Positions 10,078 through 22,779 of a stretch of DNA of 62,049 nt are shown here, one piece after another. The stretch is from contig NZ_OLMK01000019.1 of the NCBI RefSeq assembly GCF_900290235.1, forward strand, positions 1 to 62,049, written 5' to 3'. The first letter of the stretch is position 1. Every line of letters starts with the position of its first letter. The notes under the pieces are model-generated. The model was given only the letters and a program-made list of their open reading frames with translations. It was not told the origin of the DNA and searched no databases. The position numbers and the translations under genes were made by a program. The DNA is from Streptomyces sp. MA5143a. Lineage in GTDB: Bacteria > Actinomycetota > Actinomycetes > Streptomycetales > Streptomycetaceae.

Positions 10078-11340
10078 TCAGCCCAGTCGGGCTTCCAGCT
10101 CGGCCACGATCTCGTTCACGCCGATCGCCACCTGCTCGCCGGACTCCATGTCCTTGAGCTGGACGACACCTTCGGCGAGGTCCCGCTCCCCCGCGACGAT
10201 CGTGTAGCGGGCGCCGCTGCGGTTGGCGTTCTTCATCGCGCCCTTGAGGCCCTTCCCGCCGTACGAGAAGTCGGCCGCGATGCCCACCTTGCGCAACTCG
10301 GTGACCTTGGCGAACAGGACCCTGCGGGCCTCCTCGCCGAGCGGGACGGCGAACACGCTGGTGGAGGAGGGGAGTTCGAGCTCGACGCCCTCCGCTTCCA
10401 GGGCGAGGACCGTGCGGTCGACGCCGAGGGCCCAGCCGACGGACGGCAGCGCGGGGCCGCCGATCATCTCGGACAGACCGTCGTAGCGGCCGCCGCCGCC
10501 CACCGCGGACTGGGAGCCGAGGCCGTCGTGGACGAACTCGAAGGTCGTGCGCGTGTAGTAGTCCAGGCCGCGGACCAGCTTGGGGTCGTCCTCGAAGGAG
10601 ACGCCCGCCGCCGTGATCAGCTCGCGCACCTCCTCGTGGTACGCCTTGCAGCCGTCGCACAGGTAGTCACGCAGCAGCGGGGCGTCACCGAGCTGCTTCT
10701 GCACCGACTCGCGCTTGTCGTCGAGGACGCGGAGCGGGTTGATGTCCGCCCGGCGCAGCGTGTCCTCGTCGAGGTCCAGGCCGCGCAGGAAGTCCTGCAG
10801 CGCGGCCCGGTAGACGGGACGGCACTCCTTGTCGCCGAGGCTGTTCAGCAGGATGCGGAAGTTCCTCAGGCCGAGCGAGCGGTACGCCTGGTCGGCCAGG
10901 ATGATCAGCTCGGCGTCCAGCGCCGGGTCCTCGGCGCCGATGGCCTCGGCACCGACCTGGGAGAAGTGGCGGTAGCGGCCCTTCTGGGGGCGTTCGTAGC
11001 GGTAGTAGGAGCCCGAGTACCAGAGCTTGACCGGGAGGTTGCCCGCCTTGTGCAGGTTGGCCTCCAGGGCCGCGCGCAGCACGGAGGCGGTTCCCTCCGG
11101 GCGCAGGGCCAGCTTGGTGCCGCCCTTGGTCTCGAAGGCGTACATCTCCTTGGTCACGATGTCGGTGGACTCCCCGACACCGCGCGCGAACAGCTCGACG
11201 CTCTCGAAGCCGGGCGTCTCGATGTAGCCGTAGCCGGAGTTGCGCAGCGGCGCGGCGATGGCCTCGCGGACGGCCAGGTACTTGGCGCTGTCCGGGGGCA
11301 GCAGGTCGTACGTGCCCTTGGGGGCCTGGAAGGTGCTCAC
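10078..11340 (-). CDS. hisS: histidyl-tRNA synthetase
   Basis: This 420-residue class II synthetase charges tRNA-His. Visible signatures are the motif 2 region [11 protein letters not shown], the histidine-A motif [15 protein letters not shown], and GGGGRYDGL. The C-terminal anticodon-binding domain is complete. The GTG at 11340 ([12 protein letters not shown]) is the natural family start. In-frame residues further upstream belong to the neighbouring hydrolase region. It lies 13 bp downstream of the metallo-hydrolase, so the two are probably cotranscribed. Confidence 0.97.
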   Translation of the reverse strand: MSTFQAPKGTYDLLPPDSAKYLAVREAIAAPLRNSGYGYIETPGFESVELFARGVGESTDIVTKEMYAFETKGGTKLALRPEGTASVLRAALEANLHKAGNLPVKLWYSGSYYRYERPQKGRYRHFSQVGAEAIGAEDPALDAELIILADQAYRSLGLRNFRILLNSLGDKECRPVYRAALQDFLRGLDLDEDTLRRADINPLRVLDDKRESVQKQLGDAPLLRDYLCDGCKAYHEEVRELITAAGVSFEDDPKLVRGLDYYTRTTFEFVHDGLGSQSAVGGGGRYDGLSEMIGGPALPSVGWALGVDRTVLALEAEGVELELPSSTSVFAVPLGEEARRVLFAKVTELRKVGIAADFSYGGKGLKGAMKNANRSGARYTIVAGERDLAEGVVQLKDMESGEQVAIGVNEIVAELEARLG

Positions 11341-11353
11341 GGAAGGTCTCTCG

Positions 11354-12079
11354 TCACATTCCTCGTCGGGGAGGGGTCGTCGGACCCGTTCCGCGTTCTT
11401 GGCGGCCTCCGGCCGCCATCTGCCGCAGATACGGGTTCGTGGCGCGCTCCTGGCCGATGGTCGTCTGGGGGCCGTGGCCGGACAGCACCACGGTCGAGTC
11501 GTCGAGCGGCAGGCACACGCGGGCCAGCGAGTCGAGCATCTCGGCCATGTCACCGCCGGGCAGGTCGGTGCGTCCGATGGAGCCGGCGAACAGCAGATCC
11601 CCGGAGAAGAACACGGAGGGGATCTCCGTGGTCTCGGGCATCCGGAAGGTCACCGACCCCTTGGTATGGCCGGGCGCGTGCGCGACGGACAGCTCCAGAC
11701 CGGCCAGCTCCAGCTTCGAGCCGTCGGTCAGCTCCTTGACGTCGCCGGGCTCGCCGATGGTCAGCTCGCCCATGAGCGGCATGCCGATGGAGCGGCCGAG
11801 CGCCTTCTCGGGGTCACTCATCATGTACCGGTCCTCGGGGTGGATCCACGCCGGTACGTCGTGCGCGCCGCAGACCGGGACGACCGAGGCCACATGGTCG
11901 AGGTGGCCGTGGGTGAGGACGACGGCGACGGGCTTGAGCCGATGCTTCTTCAGCGTCTCCTCGACTCCCTGGGTGGCCTGGTGGCCCGGGTCGATGATCA
12001 CGCACTCCTCACCGGCGGCGGGGGCGACCAGATAACAGTTGGTCCCCCAGGCCCCGGCGGGGAACCCGGCAATGAGCAC
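11354..12079 (-). CDS. MBL-fold metallo-hydrolase (glyoxalase II-like)
   Basis: This 241-residue metallo-beta-lactamase-fold protein has the di-metal motif THGHLDH at about residues 56-62. Further metal ligands lie in HAPGHTKGS, and [16 protein letters not shown] follows. These match hydroxyacylglutathione-hydrolase-like enzymes, but the substrate cannot be read from sequence. The start codon is ATG 12079. It is the first gene of a pair with hisS and diverges from the cyclophilin gene across a 168-bp spacer that must hold both promoters. Confidence 0.9.
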   Translation of the reverse strand: MLIAGFPAGAWGTNCYLVAPAAGEECVIIDPGHQATQGVEETLKKHRLKPVAVVLTHGHLDHVASVVPVCGAHDVPAWIHPEDRYMMSDPEKALGRSIGMPLMGELTIGEPGDVKELTDGSKLELAGLELSVAHAPGHTKGSVTFRMPETTEIPSVFFSGDLLFAGSIGRTDLPGGDMAEMLDSLARVCLPLDDSTVVLSGHGPQTTIGQERATNPYLRQMAAGGRQERGTGPTTPPRRGM

Positions 12080-12247
12080 GATCGTCCTTCTTGTGTCGTA
12101 CGAGGGGTGGGTTGCTGTGGATCAGAGCCTACCGGCGCTGCCGTTTCCTCAGCGAACCCATATACGGTACGGGTCACACACAATCAGTCGGCTCACGAGA
12201 CGCACGACGGACCCGTCGACGTACGAGACGCATAGGGAGAGAACCCG

Positions 12248-13084
12248 GTGGTCAGCCAGGAGCAGCGGCGGCGTCAGCTCGCCCGGGAGAAGTTCTTGCG
12301 GCAGCAGCAGCGGCGTACCCAGGCCCGGCGCAAGGCACATGTCCGCAACGCCGTGATCGCCTCGGTTCTCGGCGTGATCCTGGTCGGCAGCCTCGCGCTG
12401 TACACGACCGGGGTCCTGAAGGACGACGGCAAGAAGGAGAACGCGAGCTCGGAGGTGTCGCCCAGCCCCAAGCCCAGCAAGGCGCCGGATCCGTGCGAGA
12501 AGCCGGCCGCGGGCAAGGTGAAGGAACTCACCTTCAAGAAGGAACCCGCGATCACCATCGACAAGACCGCGACGTACACGATGGACCTGCAGACGACCTG
12601 CGGTGCCATCGGGATAACGATGGACGCGGCGAAGGCCCCGCACACCGTCAACTCGTTCGACTTCCTGGTGAACAAGGGCTACCTGGACCACACCAAGTGC
12701 CACCGTCTCACCACGCAGGGCATCTACGTGCTCCAGTGCGGTGACCCGAAGGGCACCGGCATGGGCGGCCCCGGCTACACGATCCCGGACGAGAACCTGA
12801 AGGACGCGCGCCTGAAGGGCAACTCGTACCCGGCGGGCACGGTCGCGATGGCGAACCAGTTCAACGCTCAGACCGGGGAGGGCAAGAACAGCGGCGGCAG
12901 CCAGTTCTTCCTGGTGTTCCAGGACAGCCCGCTGCCGGCCAACTACACCCCGTTCGGCACGGTCACCAAGGACGGCATGAAGGTCCTGAAGAAGATCGCC
13001 GACGCGGGTGAGAACACGGGCATGGGTGATGGGACGCCCAACGCGACCGTGGTGATCAACAAGGCGACTGTCAAGAAGTCCTGA
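12248..13084 (+). CDS. membrane-anchored peptidyl-prolyl cis-trans isomerase (cyclophilin type)
   Basis: This 278-residue protein has a basic, Q/R-rich cytoplasmic segment (residues 1-31), one membrane span (about 33-54), and a polar linker rich in S, K and P. A cyclophilin domain of about 165 residues follows. GGSQFFLVFQDSPLP and YTPFGTV mark the isomerase core. It should fold proline-containing proteins outside the membrane. The GTG start follows GGGAGAGAACCC. A single plus-strand promoter is expected in the 12080-12247 divergent spacer. Confidence 0.9.
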   Translation: MVSQEQRRRQLAREKFLRQQQRRTQARRKAHVRNAVIASVLGVILVGSLALYTTGVLKDDGKKENASSEVSPSPKPSKAPDPCEKPAAGKVKELTFKKEPAITIDKTATYTMDLQTTCGAIGITMDAAKAPHTVNSFDFLVNKGYLDHTKCHRLTTQGIYVLQCGDPKGTGMGGPGYTIPDENLKDARLKGNSYPAGTVAMANQFNAQTGEGKNSGGSQFFLVFQDSPLPANYTPFGTVTKDGMKVLKKIADAGENTGMGDGTPNATVVINKATVKKS

Positions 13085-13219
13085 CCGCCAACAGCGAAAA
13101 TCCGGTCGCGCGGGATGCGGACAGGCAACCCGCTGGTCGCCTATGTTGGCCGTGACGAAACTGTGGACGATGCCCGGGGGAGCCAAGGCCCCCCGCAGGC
13201 ATCATGTGGAGGAGGCGCT

Positions 13220-14449
13220 GTGAGCAGCGACCCGTGGGGCCGCGTCGACGAGACGGGGACCGTGTACGTGCGTACGGCCGACGGCGAGCAGGTCGTCGGT
13301 TCCTGGCAGGCCGGCTCCCCCGAGGAGGCGCTGGCCTACTTCGAGCGCAAGTACGAGGGCCTGGTCGTCGAAATCGGCCTCCTCGAGAAGCGGGTGAAGA
13401 CCACCGACCTGTCGGCGAAGGACGCCCAGGCCGCGATCGACCACATTCGCGAGCAGGTGGACGCGCATCACGCGGTCGGTGACCTGGACGCGCTCAAGGT
13501 GCGGCTGGACAAGCTCGTCGAGACCGTCGAGGCGCGCCGTGAGGAGCGCAAGCAGCAGCGGGCGAAGCAGTCCGACGAGGCGCGGCACGCCAAGGAGGCG
13601 CTGGTCACCGAGGCGGAGGAGCTGGCGCAGTCGGACCAGTGGCGGGCGGCCGGTGAGCGGCTGCGCGCCCTGGTGGACACCTGGAAGGGCCTGCCGCGGC
13701 TCGACCGGAAGTCCGACGACGAGCTCTGGCACCGCTTCTCGCACGCCCGGTCGGCGTTCTCCAAGCGCCGCAAGGCCCACTTCGCGCAGCTCGACGCGCA
13801 GCGCGAGGAGGCCCGCAAGACGAAGGAGAAGCTGGTCGCCGAGGCCGAGGCGCTGTCGAACTCGACGGACTGGGGCCCCACGGCCGCGCGCTACCGCGAG
13901 CTGATGGCCGACTGGAAGGCGGCGGGCCGCGCCCAGCGCGAGCACGAGGACGACCTGTGGAACCGCTTCCGCGGCGCCCAGGACGTGTTCTTCGCCGCCC
14001 GCAGCTCGGTGTTCGCCGAGCGTGACGCCGAGCAGTCGGAGAACCTCAAGCTCAAGGAGGAGCTGGCCGGCGAGGCGGAGAAGATCCTTCCGGTGACCGA
14101 CCTGAAGGCGGCCCGTGCGGCCTTCCGCGCGGTCAACGAGCGGTGGGAGGCCATCGGCCATGTGCCGCGCGACGCCCGCCCGAAGGTGGAGGGCCGGATG
14201 CACGCGGTCGAGCGGGCCATCCAGGAGGCCGAGGAAGCGGAGTGGCGCCGGACGAACCCGGAGGCCCGCGCTCGCGCGGCCGGTCTCACGGGCCAGCTCC
14301 AGGCCGCCGTGGACAAGCTGAAGGGCCAGATCGAGCAGGCCCGCGCCCAGGGCAACAACGCCAAGGCCGACAAGCTCCAGCGTGAGCTGGACGGCCGCCA
14401 GGCGCTGCTGGACCAGGCGCTGAAGGGTCTGCAGGAGTTCGGCGGCTGA
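13220..14449 (+). CDS. DUF349 domain-containing protein
   Basis: This 409-residue, highly charged, almost entirely helical protein has three DUF349 repeats. They are marked by W-containing helices around WKGLPRLDRK, WKAAGRAQREHEDDLW and WEAIGHVPRD. A C-terminal coiled coil extends from about residue 350. The function in Streptomyces is unknown. DUF349 proteins elsewhere are linked to coping with stress or nucleic acids, but nothing here proves that. The GTG start at 13220 follows a strong GGAGG site. The gene faces relA and ends at the shared hairpin. Confidence 0.9.
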   Translation: MSSDPWGRVDETGTVYVRTADGEQVVGSWQAGSPEEALAYFERKYEGLVVEIGLLEKRVKTTDLSAKDAQAAIDHIREQVDAHHAVGDLDALKVRLDKLVETVEARREERKQQRAKQSDEARHAKEALVTEAEELAQSDQWRAAGERLRALVDTWKGLPRLDRKSDDELWHRFSHARSAFSKRRKAHFAQLDAQREEARKTKEKLVAEAEALSNSTDWGPTAARYRELMADWKAAGRAQREHEDDLWNRFRGAQDVFFAARSSVFAERDAEQSENLKLKEELAGEAEKILPVTDLKAARAAFRAVNERWEAIGHVPRDARPKVEGRMHAVERAIQEAEEAEWRRTNPEARARAAGLTGQLQAAVDKLKGQIEQARAQGNNAKADKLQRELDGRQALLDQALKGLQEFGG

Positions 14450-14464
14450 CGCCGCGTGCTCGAC

Positions 14465-14513
14465 GACGAGTGAGGGGCTCCCGTACGCACCGTACGGGAG
14501 CCCCTCACTCGTT
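14465..14513. terminator. bidirectional terminator between DUF349 gene and relA
   Basis: A perfect 20-bp inverted repeat (GAGTGAGGGGCTCCCGTACG at 14468-14487, complement at 14491-14510) has only a 3-nt loop. It extends by two or three more pairs on each side. It lies between convergent genes and can serve both strands. Confidence 0.93.
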
Positions 14514-14528
14514 TCCGGTCCGCTCGGG

Positions 14529-17102
<2,574 letters not shown>

Positions 17103-17324
17103 GAGGGCTCCTCGTGCGCGATCCGGGTCCCCCGGTCAGGCTCCGGAGCACCCATGGTAGCGATCCTGCGCTCCGGCCTCGCCTTCAGGCCAGTGTGAGA
17201 CCCGTCCTCCGGTGAAACGCGAGAGGCGGGCGCCGGATTCCTCCGGGCCCGCCTCGGGGTGCGCGCCGTGGTCGGTCACCGCACGTCAGGCGTCGGCGCC
17301 ACGTGAGCACCGGGGCACCCACAT

Positions 17325-17365
17325 GGAACGGGCGCCCCGGGGACGAATCCCGGGGCGCCCGTTCC
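17325..17365 (-). terminator. apt terminator hairpin
   Basis: A perfect 17-bp inverted repeat (GGAACGGGCGCCCCGGG and its complement) with a 7-nt loop lies 22 bp past the apt stop and upstream of relA. Leakiness here would set how much apt read-through reaches relA. Confidence 0.9.
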
Positions 17366-17387
17366 GGATGGGGTCGCGCGAACCGTC

Positions 17388-17927
17388 TCAGACGGTGATC
17401 AGCGCCTCCAGCGGCGCTCCGCCGAGCGCCGGCTCCAGACGCTGCCGTCCGGCCAGGAACGCCAGCTCCATCAGCACCACGACGCCCGCCACATCGGCGC
17501 CCGCGCGGCGGATCAGCTGAAGGGAGGCCTCGGCGGTGCCGCCGGTGGCGAGGACGTCGTCGATGACCATGACGCGGTCGCCCGCGACGAGGTCCTCGGC
17601 GTGCACCTCGATCTCGGCGGAGCCGTACTCCAGGTCGTACGCCTGGCTGAGCGTCGCTCCGGGGAGCTTGCCCGCCTTGCGTACGGGGATGAAGCCGACG
17701 CCGGCCCGGACGGCGGCCGGGGCGCCCAGGATGAAGCCGCGGGCCTCCAGGCCGACGATCTTCGTGGCGCCGTGCCGCACGGTGACCTCGGCCAGCGCGT
17801 CCGTCAGCGCGGTGAACGCCGCCGGGTCGGCCAGCAGCGGGGTGATGTCCTTGAACATCACGCCCGGCTCGGGGTAGTCCGCGACATCACGGATGCGGCT
17901 GAGCAGCAGCTCCTTGATGTCGGTCAT
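17388..17927 (-). CDS. apt: adenine phosphoribosyltransferase
   Basis: This 179-residue enzyme converts adenine and PRPP to AMP in purine salvage. The PRPP-binding motif VMVIDDVLATGGTA lies at about residues 118-131. FKDITPLL and the EARGFILGAP segment are also conserved. The ATG start overlaps the secF stop as ATGA, so it is the last gene of the yajC/secDF transcript. A strong hairpin follows before relA. Confidence 0.96.
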   Translation of the reverse strand: MTDIKELLLSRIRDVADYPEPGVMFKDITPLLADPAAFTALTDALAEVTVRHGATKIVGLEARGFILGAPAAVRAGVGFIPVRKAGKLPGATLSQAYDLEYGSAEIEVHAEDLVAGDRVMVIDDVLATGGTAEASLQLIRRAGADVAGVVVLMELAFLAGRQRLEPALGGAPLEALITV

Positions 17928-19018
17928 CGCCGCTTACCGCCCCGGCCCCGGCTGCGGGCCCCGGACTGGGAGCGCGGCCCGACCACGGCGGGGGTCGCGT
18001 CCTCGCGCTGGTCCCCGTGGGTGCCGTCGGCGGCGGTCTCCACCGTCTGCTCCGCCTGGGCGCGCTTGGCGAGGACCCGCTTCTTCAGGGCCTTCATCTG
18101 CGGCTCGCGCTCCTTGAGGTCGGCGACGAGCGGCGTGGCGATGAAGATCGAGGAGTACGCGCCGGCCGCGAGACCGACGAACAGCGACAGCGAGATGTCG
18201 TTGAGCATGCCCGCGCCGAGGACACCGCCACCGATGAAGAGCAGACCGGCGACCGGCAGCAGCGCGACCACCGTGGTGTTGATGGACCGCACCAGGGTGC
18301 TGTTGATCGAGCGGTTGGCGATGTCGCTGTAGGTCCAGCGGGTCTGCTTGGTGATGTCCTTCGTCTGCTCCTTGAGGCTGTCGAAGACGACGACCGTGTC
18401 ATAGAGCGAGTAACCGAGGATGGTCAGCAGACCGATCACCGTACCCGGCGTCACCTCGAAGCCGACGAGGGCGTAGATGCCGACGGTGATGGTGATGTCG
18501 TGGATCAGGGCGACGAACGCGGCGACGGCCATGCGCCACTCGAACGCGATCGCCAGGTAGATCACCACCAGCACCAGGAAGATCGCGAGACCCTGCCAGG
18601 CCTTGTTGGCGATCTGGTCGCCCCAGCTGGGTCCGACCAGCTCGGCGCTGATCTTGTCCGCGTCGAGCTTGAGGTCCTCGGCGATGTCCTGCTTGATCTG
18701 GTCGGCCTGGCCGGTGTCCACACCGGAGACCTGGATCCGCAGGGCGCCGGTGCCGAGTCCCTGCACGATCGCGTCGTGGCCGGACGCCTTCTCCGCGGCC
18801 TCCTCCGCCTGGGTGGCGGAGACGCTGGTCTTCGGGGTGGTGAAGACGGCACCGCCCTGGAACTCGATGCCCATGTTCATGCCGCGCACCGCCAGGCCGA
18901 GGATGGCCGTGATGGTGATCAGGATGGAGACCGCGTACCAGATCTTGCGGTTGCCGACGAAGTCGTAGCCGACCTCGCCGCGGTGGAGTCGTGCTCCGAG
19001 GTCACCGAGCTTGGACAT
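17924..19018 (-). CDS. secF: protein translocase subunit SecF
   Basis: This 364-residue polytopic protein works with SecD to use the proton gradient during late Sec export. The first span follows the FVGNRKIWYAVS segment. A large extracytoplasmic loop and five further spans follow. The conserved IHDITITVGIYALVGFE and GYSLYDTVVVFD motifs are present. The C-terminal tail is basic and about 60 residues long. ATG 19018 lies one base after the secD stop. It overlaps apt at its 3' end. Confidence 0.97.
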   Translation of the reverse strand: MSKLGDLGARLHRGEVGYDFVGNRKIWYAVSILITITAILGLAVRGMNMGIEFQGGAVFTTPKTSVSATQAEEAAEKASGHDAIVQGLGTGALRIQVSGVDTGQADQIKQDIAEDLKLDADKISAELVGPSWGDQIANKAWQGLAIFLVLVVIYLAIAFEWRMAVAAFVALIHDITITVGIYALVGFEVTPGTVIGLLTILGYSLYDTVVVFDSLKEQTKDITKQTRWTYSDIANRSINSTLVRSINTTVVALLPVAGLLFIGGGVLGAGMLNDISLSLFVGLAAGAYSSIFIATPLVADLKEREPQMKALKKRVLAKRAQAEQTVETAADGTHGDQREDATPAVVGPRSQSGARSRGRGGKRR

Positions 19019-19019
19019 C

Positions 19020-20804
19020 TCAGGCCTCCTTCGGGTCGGCGGGGGCGGGACGGCGCGTGCGGCGCAGCGGGGGCTGCACACCCAGGCTCTTCGGGTCGAG
19101 GCCGGACCAGCGGTGGCCGCCTGCGAAGAACTTCCTGCGGGCCATCAGCGTCAGCAGCGGCTTGGTGAAGAAGAACACCACGACGACGTCGAGCAGGGTG
19201 GTCAGGCCGAGCGTGAACGCGAAGCCCTGGACCTTGCCGACGGTGACCACGAAGAGCACCGCGGCGGCGAGGAACGACACGAAGTCGGAGACCAGGATGG
19301 TGCGTCGGGCACGCGGCCAGGCGCGCTCGACGGCCGGACGGAGCGTACGGCCCTCGCGGATCTCGTCCCGGACGCGTTCGAAGTACACGATGAACGAGTC
19401 CGCCGTGATACCGATCGCGACGATCGCGCCGCACACCGCCGGCAGGTTCAGCGCGAAGCCGATGGCCGGGCCGAGCAGCGACATGATCACGTAGGTGAGC
19501 GCCGCGGAGACGAGCAGCGAGGCGATCGCGATGAACGACAGGCCGCGGTAGTACACGAGCAGGTAGAGCACGACCAGGGCGAGCCCGATGGCGCCGGCGA
19601 TCAGACCGGCGTGCAGCTGCTCACCGCCGAGCGCGGCGTCCACCGTGGTGACGCTGGACTCCTTGAAGGTCAGCGGGAGCGCGCCGTACGACAGCATGTT
19701 GGAGAGGTTCTGGGCCTCTTCCTGGGTGAAGCTGCCGGAGATCTCGGCCTTGCCGCCGGTGATCGGGCCGTTCACCTCGGGGTGCGAGACCACCTCGTCG
19801 TCCAGGACGATCGCGAACTGGTTCTGCGGGGAGGGCTGGCTGGAGAGCTTGGTGGTGACGTCGAGGAACTTCTTGCTGCCCTGGGAGTCGAAGTCCATGA
19901 CGACCTTCCACCCGCCCGCGTTCTGGGTGTCGAGGATCGCCTGCGCCTTGGTGATCTCCGTGCCGTCGACGCCGACCGGGCCGAGCAGGAACTTGCTCCA
20001 GACGTTCGGGGCTTCCTCACCGCAGGCGATGATGGGCTGGTCGTTCTTGCCCTTGCCGGCCGTGGCCCGCTGCTTGGGGTCGCTGCAGTCGAGCTTCGCG
20101 TACGCCGCTTCCAGGTCCTGGGTGGCCTTGTCGGCACTCGGGGTGGGGGTGGGCGAAGCCTTGTCGGAGGCCTTCGGGGAGCCGGAGCCGCTCGGGGTCG
20201 GCGTCGGGTCGGCCTTCAGCGCGTCGGTGACGGCGCGGCCCTGCGAGGTCGCGGAGCCCGTCGGGCTCGGGGACTCGGGAGAGGTCGCCTTGTCGGTGCC
20301 GTTGTCCGCGTTCTTGTCGCCGGACTTCGACGGGCTCGGCGAGGCGCTGCCACTGGCGTCACCGCTCGGCGGGGTCGTCGGTTGGGCCGCGGCTCCGCTG
20401 CCCTCGACCTTCACGACGGGGCGGAAGTAGAGCTTCGCGGTGGTGCCGACCTGGTCCCGGGCTTCCTCGGAGTCCGTGCCCTTGGGGATGTTGACAATGA
20501 TGTTCTCATTGCCCTGGGTCTGCACTTCCGCCTCGGAGACGCCCAGACCGTTGACACGGCGGTTCATGATCTCGACCGCGGTGTCCATGTTGGTCTTGTT
20601 GATCGCGTTGGGCTGGCCGGGCTCGTTGATCGCCGTCAGCGTGATGCTCGTACCACCGGCGAGGTCGATGCCGAGACGCGGCTTGGTGTGTCCGGAGGCA
20701 AACATTCCCCCAGTGAGCGCCACGATGGCGATCAGGATGAGGGCCAGCGCGCGCCCAGGCTTGCTCTGGGCGCTGGCGCTCCGGCCCTTCTTCGGTGCTG
20801 CCAC
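19020..20804 (-). CDS. secD: protein translocase subunit SecD
   Basis: This 594-residue SecDF component has an N-terminal span (about residues 18-38), the GIDLAGGTSITL motif, and a large extracytoplasmic head. Five C-terminal spans include GITADSFIVYFERVRDE. Residues about 137-228 are an unusual S/P/T/D-rich stretch inside the head domain, absent from E. coli SecD. Start is GTG 20804. A hairpin and a 133-bp gap separate it from yajC, so partial uncoupling is possible. Confidence 0.96.
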   Translation of the reverse strand: MAAPKKGRSASAQSKPGRALALILIAIVALTGGMFASGHTKPRLGIDLAGGTSITLTAINEPGQPNAINKTNMDTAVEIMNRRVNGLGVSEAEVQTQGNENIIVNIPKGTDSEEARDQVGTTAKLYFRPVVKVEGSGAAAQPTTPPSGDASGSASPSPSKSGDKNADNGTDKATSPESPSPTGSATSQGRAVTDALKADPTPTPSGSGSPKASDKASPTPTPSADKATQDLEAAYAKLDCSDPKQRATAGKGKNDQPIIACGEEAPNVWSKFLLGPVGVDGTEITKAQAILDTQNAGGWKVVMDFDSQGSKKFLDVTTKLSSQPSPQNQFAIVLDDEVVSHPEVNGPITGGKAEISGSFTQEEAQNLSNMLSYGALPLTFKESSVTTVDAALGGEQLHAGLIAGAIGLALVVLYLLVYYRGLSFIAIASLLVSAALTYVIMSLLGPAIGFALNLPAVCGAIVAIGITADSFIVYFERVRDEIREGRTLRPAVERAWPRARRTILVSDFVSFLAAAVLFVVTVGKVQGFAFTLGLTTLLDVVVVFFFTKPLLTLMARRKFFAGGHRWSGLDPKSLGVQPPLRRTRRPAPADPKEA

Positions 20805-20877
20805 CTTCTCGTACTCCCTCTCGGGCCGCCGTGCGCGGGGTCAGCGCGGGGGCGGCCATGACTGGTGTCGGGAATCC

Positions 20878-20920
20878 GGGCGAGAACGGCACGTGCCCGG
20901 GGCGCGGGCGGTTCTCGCCC
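20878..20920 (-). terminator. hairpin between yajC and secD
   Basis: A 10-bp stem (GGGCGAGAAC / GTTCTCGCCC) with a GC-rich 23-nt loop lies after the yajC stop. It may attenuate transcription between yajC and secD. Confidence 0.55.
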
Positions 20921-20937
20921 GTGCTCCCGGGACGTGA

Positions 20938-21432
20938 CTACTTCGCGTCGGACTCGCCGTCTGTCTTCTTCGGCTCTGCTTCGTCGGCCTTCGCCTCGAC
21001 GGTCTCGTCGGTCGCGTCGTCGGACACGTCCTTCTTGCCGAGGTCGATGGGCTTGTCGTCGGAAGCGGCGGAAGCGTCGTCGGAGGGCTCGTCGGTCTCG
21101 GTGAGGGAGGAGGCGTCGTCAGGGACGACGTCGGACTTCAGGTCGTGCTCGATGCCGTGGACGATGCGGTTGTACTCCTCGTCGCTGAGGACGGCACCGA
21201 TGGCGTTCTTCGCGAACAGCAGCTCGACGCCCGGCCCGGCGTCGAGGAGGACCGTGTCCTCGCTGACCTCCTTGACCGTCGCATACATGCCCCCGATCGT
21301 GCGGACGCCGGAACCGGGCTGCATCTGGTTCCGCATGTCGACGGCCTGCTGCTGCTTCTTCTTGGCCGATCGGGTCATCAGGATCATGGCCCCGATGAGC
21401 ACGATGAACGGGAGGAGGGTCACGAGACTCAC
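20938..21432 (-). CDS. yajC: preprotein translocase subunit YajC
   Basis: This 164-residue protein has one N-terminal span (LVTLLPFIVLIGAMILM), a KKKQQQ cytoplasmic turn, and the YajC domain with GSGVRTIGGMYATV. An acidic, S/D/T-rich C-terminal tail of about 60 residues follows and is longer than in E. coli YajC (110 residues). The GTG start at 21432 gives the expected beginning. It precedes secD and secF, the usual order of this accessory Sec complex. Confidence 0.95.
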   Translation of the reverse strand: MSLVTLLPFIVLIGAMILMTRSAKKKQQQAVDMRNQMQPGSGVRTIGGMYATVKEVSEDTVLLDAGPGVELLFAKNAIGAVLSDEEYNRIVHGIEHDLKSDVVPDDASSLTETDEPSDDASAASDDKPIDLGKKDVSDDATDETVEAKADEAEPKKTDGESDAK

Positions 21433-21606
21433 GGGTCGGAACTTCCTTCACACGACCGCGATGGCGAGCGGCCTGATGGTTGGGGGTATGTGTGCTGCCG
21501 ACAAGGGCGGCATCGGCGGAGTCTAAGCGAGTCCACCGTGATGGAACAACGCACAGCATGTCACCGTGGTTCCTTGCCGGGCGAGTACCGCGCCGTCACG
21601 AGACGG

Positions 21607-22677
21607 TCACGCCCCGAAGAGGTCCTGTTGTCCGTTTGCGCCGGTCGTGCCGCGTGGCGGGGTGAGTCCGAGGTGGGTCCAGGCGGCGGGGGTGGCGACC
21701 CGTCCACGGGGGGTACGGGCGAGCAGTCCCTCGCGGACGAGGAAGGGTTCGGCGACCTCCTCGACGGTCTCGCGCTCCTCCCCCACGGCGACGGCGAGGG
21801 TGGACAGGCCGACCGGTCCGCCGCCGAAGAGCTTGAGCAGGGCCTCCAGGACACCGCGGTCGAGACGGTCGAGACCGCGGGCGTCCACCTCGTAGACGGC
21901 GAGGGCCGCGGCGGCGATCTCGCGCGTGATGTTCCCGTCGGCCTTGACCTGCGCGTAGTCGCGGACGCGGCGCAGCAGGCGGTTGGCGATACGGGGCGTG
22001 CCGCGGGAACGGCCGGCGATCTCGGCGGCGCCCTCCGGGTTGATCTCCACGTCGAGGAGGTTCGCTGAGCGGTGGATGACCCGTTCCAGTTCGGCGGGTT
22101 CGTAGAACTCCATGTGCGCGGTGAAGCCGAAGCGGTCGCGCAGCGGCGGCGGCAGCAACCCCGCGCGGGTGGTGGCGCCGACCAGGGTGAACGGGGGGAG
22201 TTCCAGCGGGATGGCGGTGGCGCCGGGGCCCTTGCCGACGATGACGTCGACCCGGAAGTCCTCCATCGCCATGTACAGCATCTCCTCGGCGGGCCGGGAC
22301 ATGCGGTGGATCTCGTCGAGGAAGAGGACCTCGCCCTCCTGGAGGGAGGAGAGGATCGCGGCCAGGTCGCCCGCGTGCTGGATGGCGGGGCCGGAGGTGA
22401 TGCGGATGGGGGCGCCCATCTCGGCCGCGATGATCATGGAGAGGGTGGTCTTGCCGAGGCCCGGGGCGCCGGAGAGCAGGACGTGGTCGGCCGTCGCCCC
22501 GCGCGCCCGTGCGGCCCGCAGGACGAGGTCGAGTTGTTCGCGGACCTTCTCCTGGCCGATGAACTCGTCCAGGTCCTTGGGGCGCAGGGCCGCCTCGACG
22601 GCCTGGTCCTCACGGTCGGCGACAGAACCCACCAGGCGGTCGGGGGCGGTGTCGTCGGTCGTGTCGTCCCAGTTCAT
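21607..22677 (-). CDS. ruvB: Holliday junction branch migration helicase RuvB
   Basis: This 356-residue AAA+ motor drives branch migration with RuvA. Walker [10 protein letters not shown] lies near residue 74 and Walker B FLDEIHRM near 125. The RuvB C-terminal winged helix contains [13 protein letters not shown] and [13 protein letters not shown] 22677 is the family start. The reading frame is open further upstream but lacks support. It follows ruvA by 102 bp in the ruvC-ruvA-ruvB order. Confidence 0.97.
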   Translation of the reverse strand: MNWDDTTDDTAPDRLVGSVADREDQAVEAALRPKDLDEFIGQEKVREQLDLVLRAARARGATADHVLLSGAPGLGKTTLSMIIAAEMGAPIRITSGPAIQHAGDLAAILSSLQEGEVLFLDEIHRMSRPAEEMLYMAMEDFRVDVIVGKGPGATAIPLELPPFTLVGATTRAGLLPPPLRDRFGFTAHMEFYEPAELERVIHRSANLLDVEINPEGAAEIAGRSRGTPRIANRLLRRVRDYAQVKADGNITREIAAAALAVYEVDARGLDRLDRGVLEALLKLFGGGPVGLSTLAVAVGEERETVEEVAEPFLVREGLLARTPRGRVATPAAWTHLGLTPPRGTTGANGQQDLFGA

Positions 22678-22779
22678 TGCGTGTGCCTCGCGGGTCGCGG
22701 TCGGATGGAGCGGAAGGGGGGCGGCGGCCCGTCCAGTGATGTACGGGCGCTTCAACAGGGCGGTCGCGCAACAGGGCGG

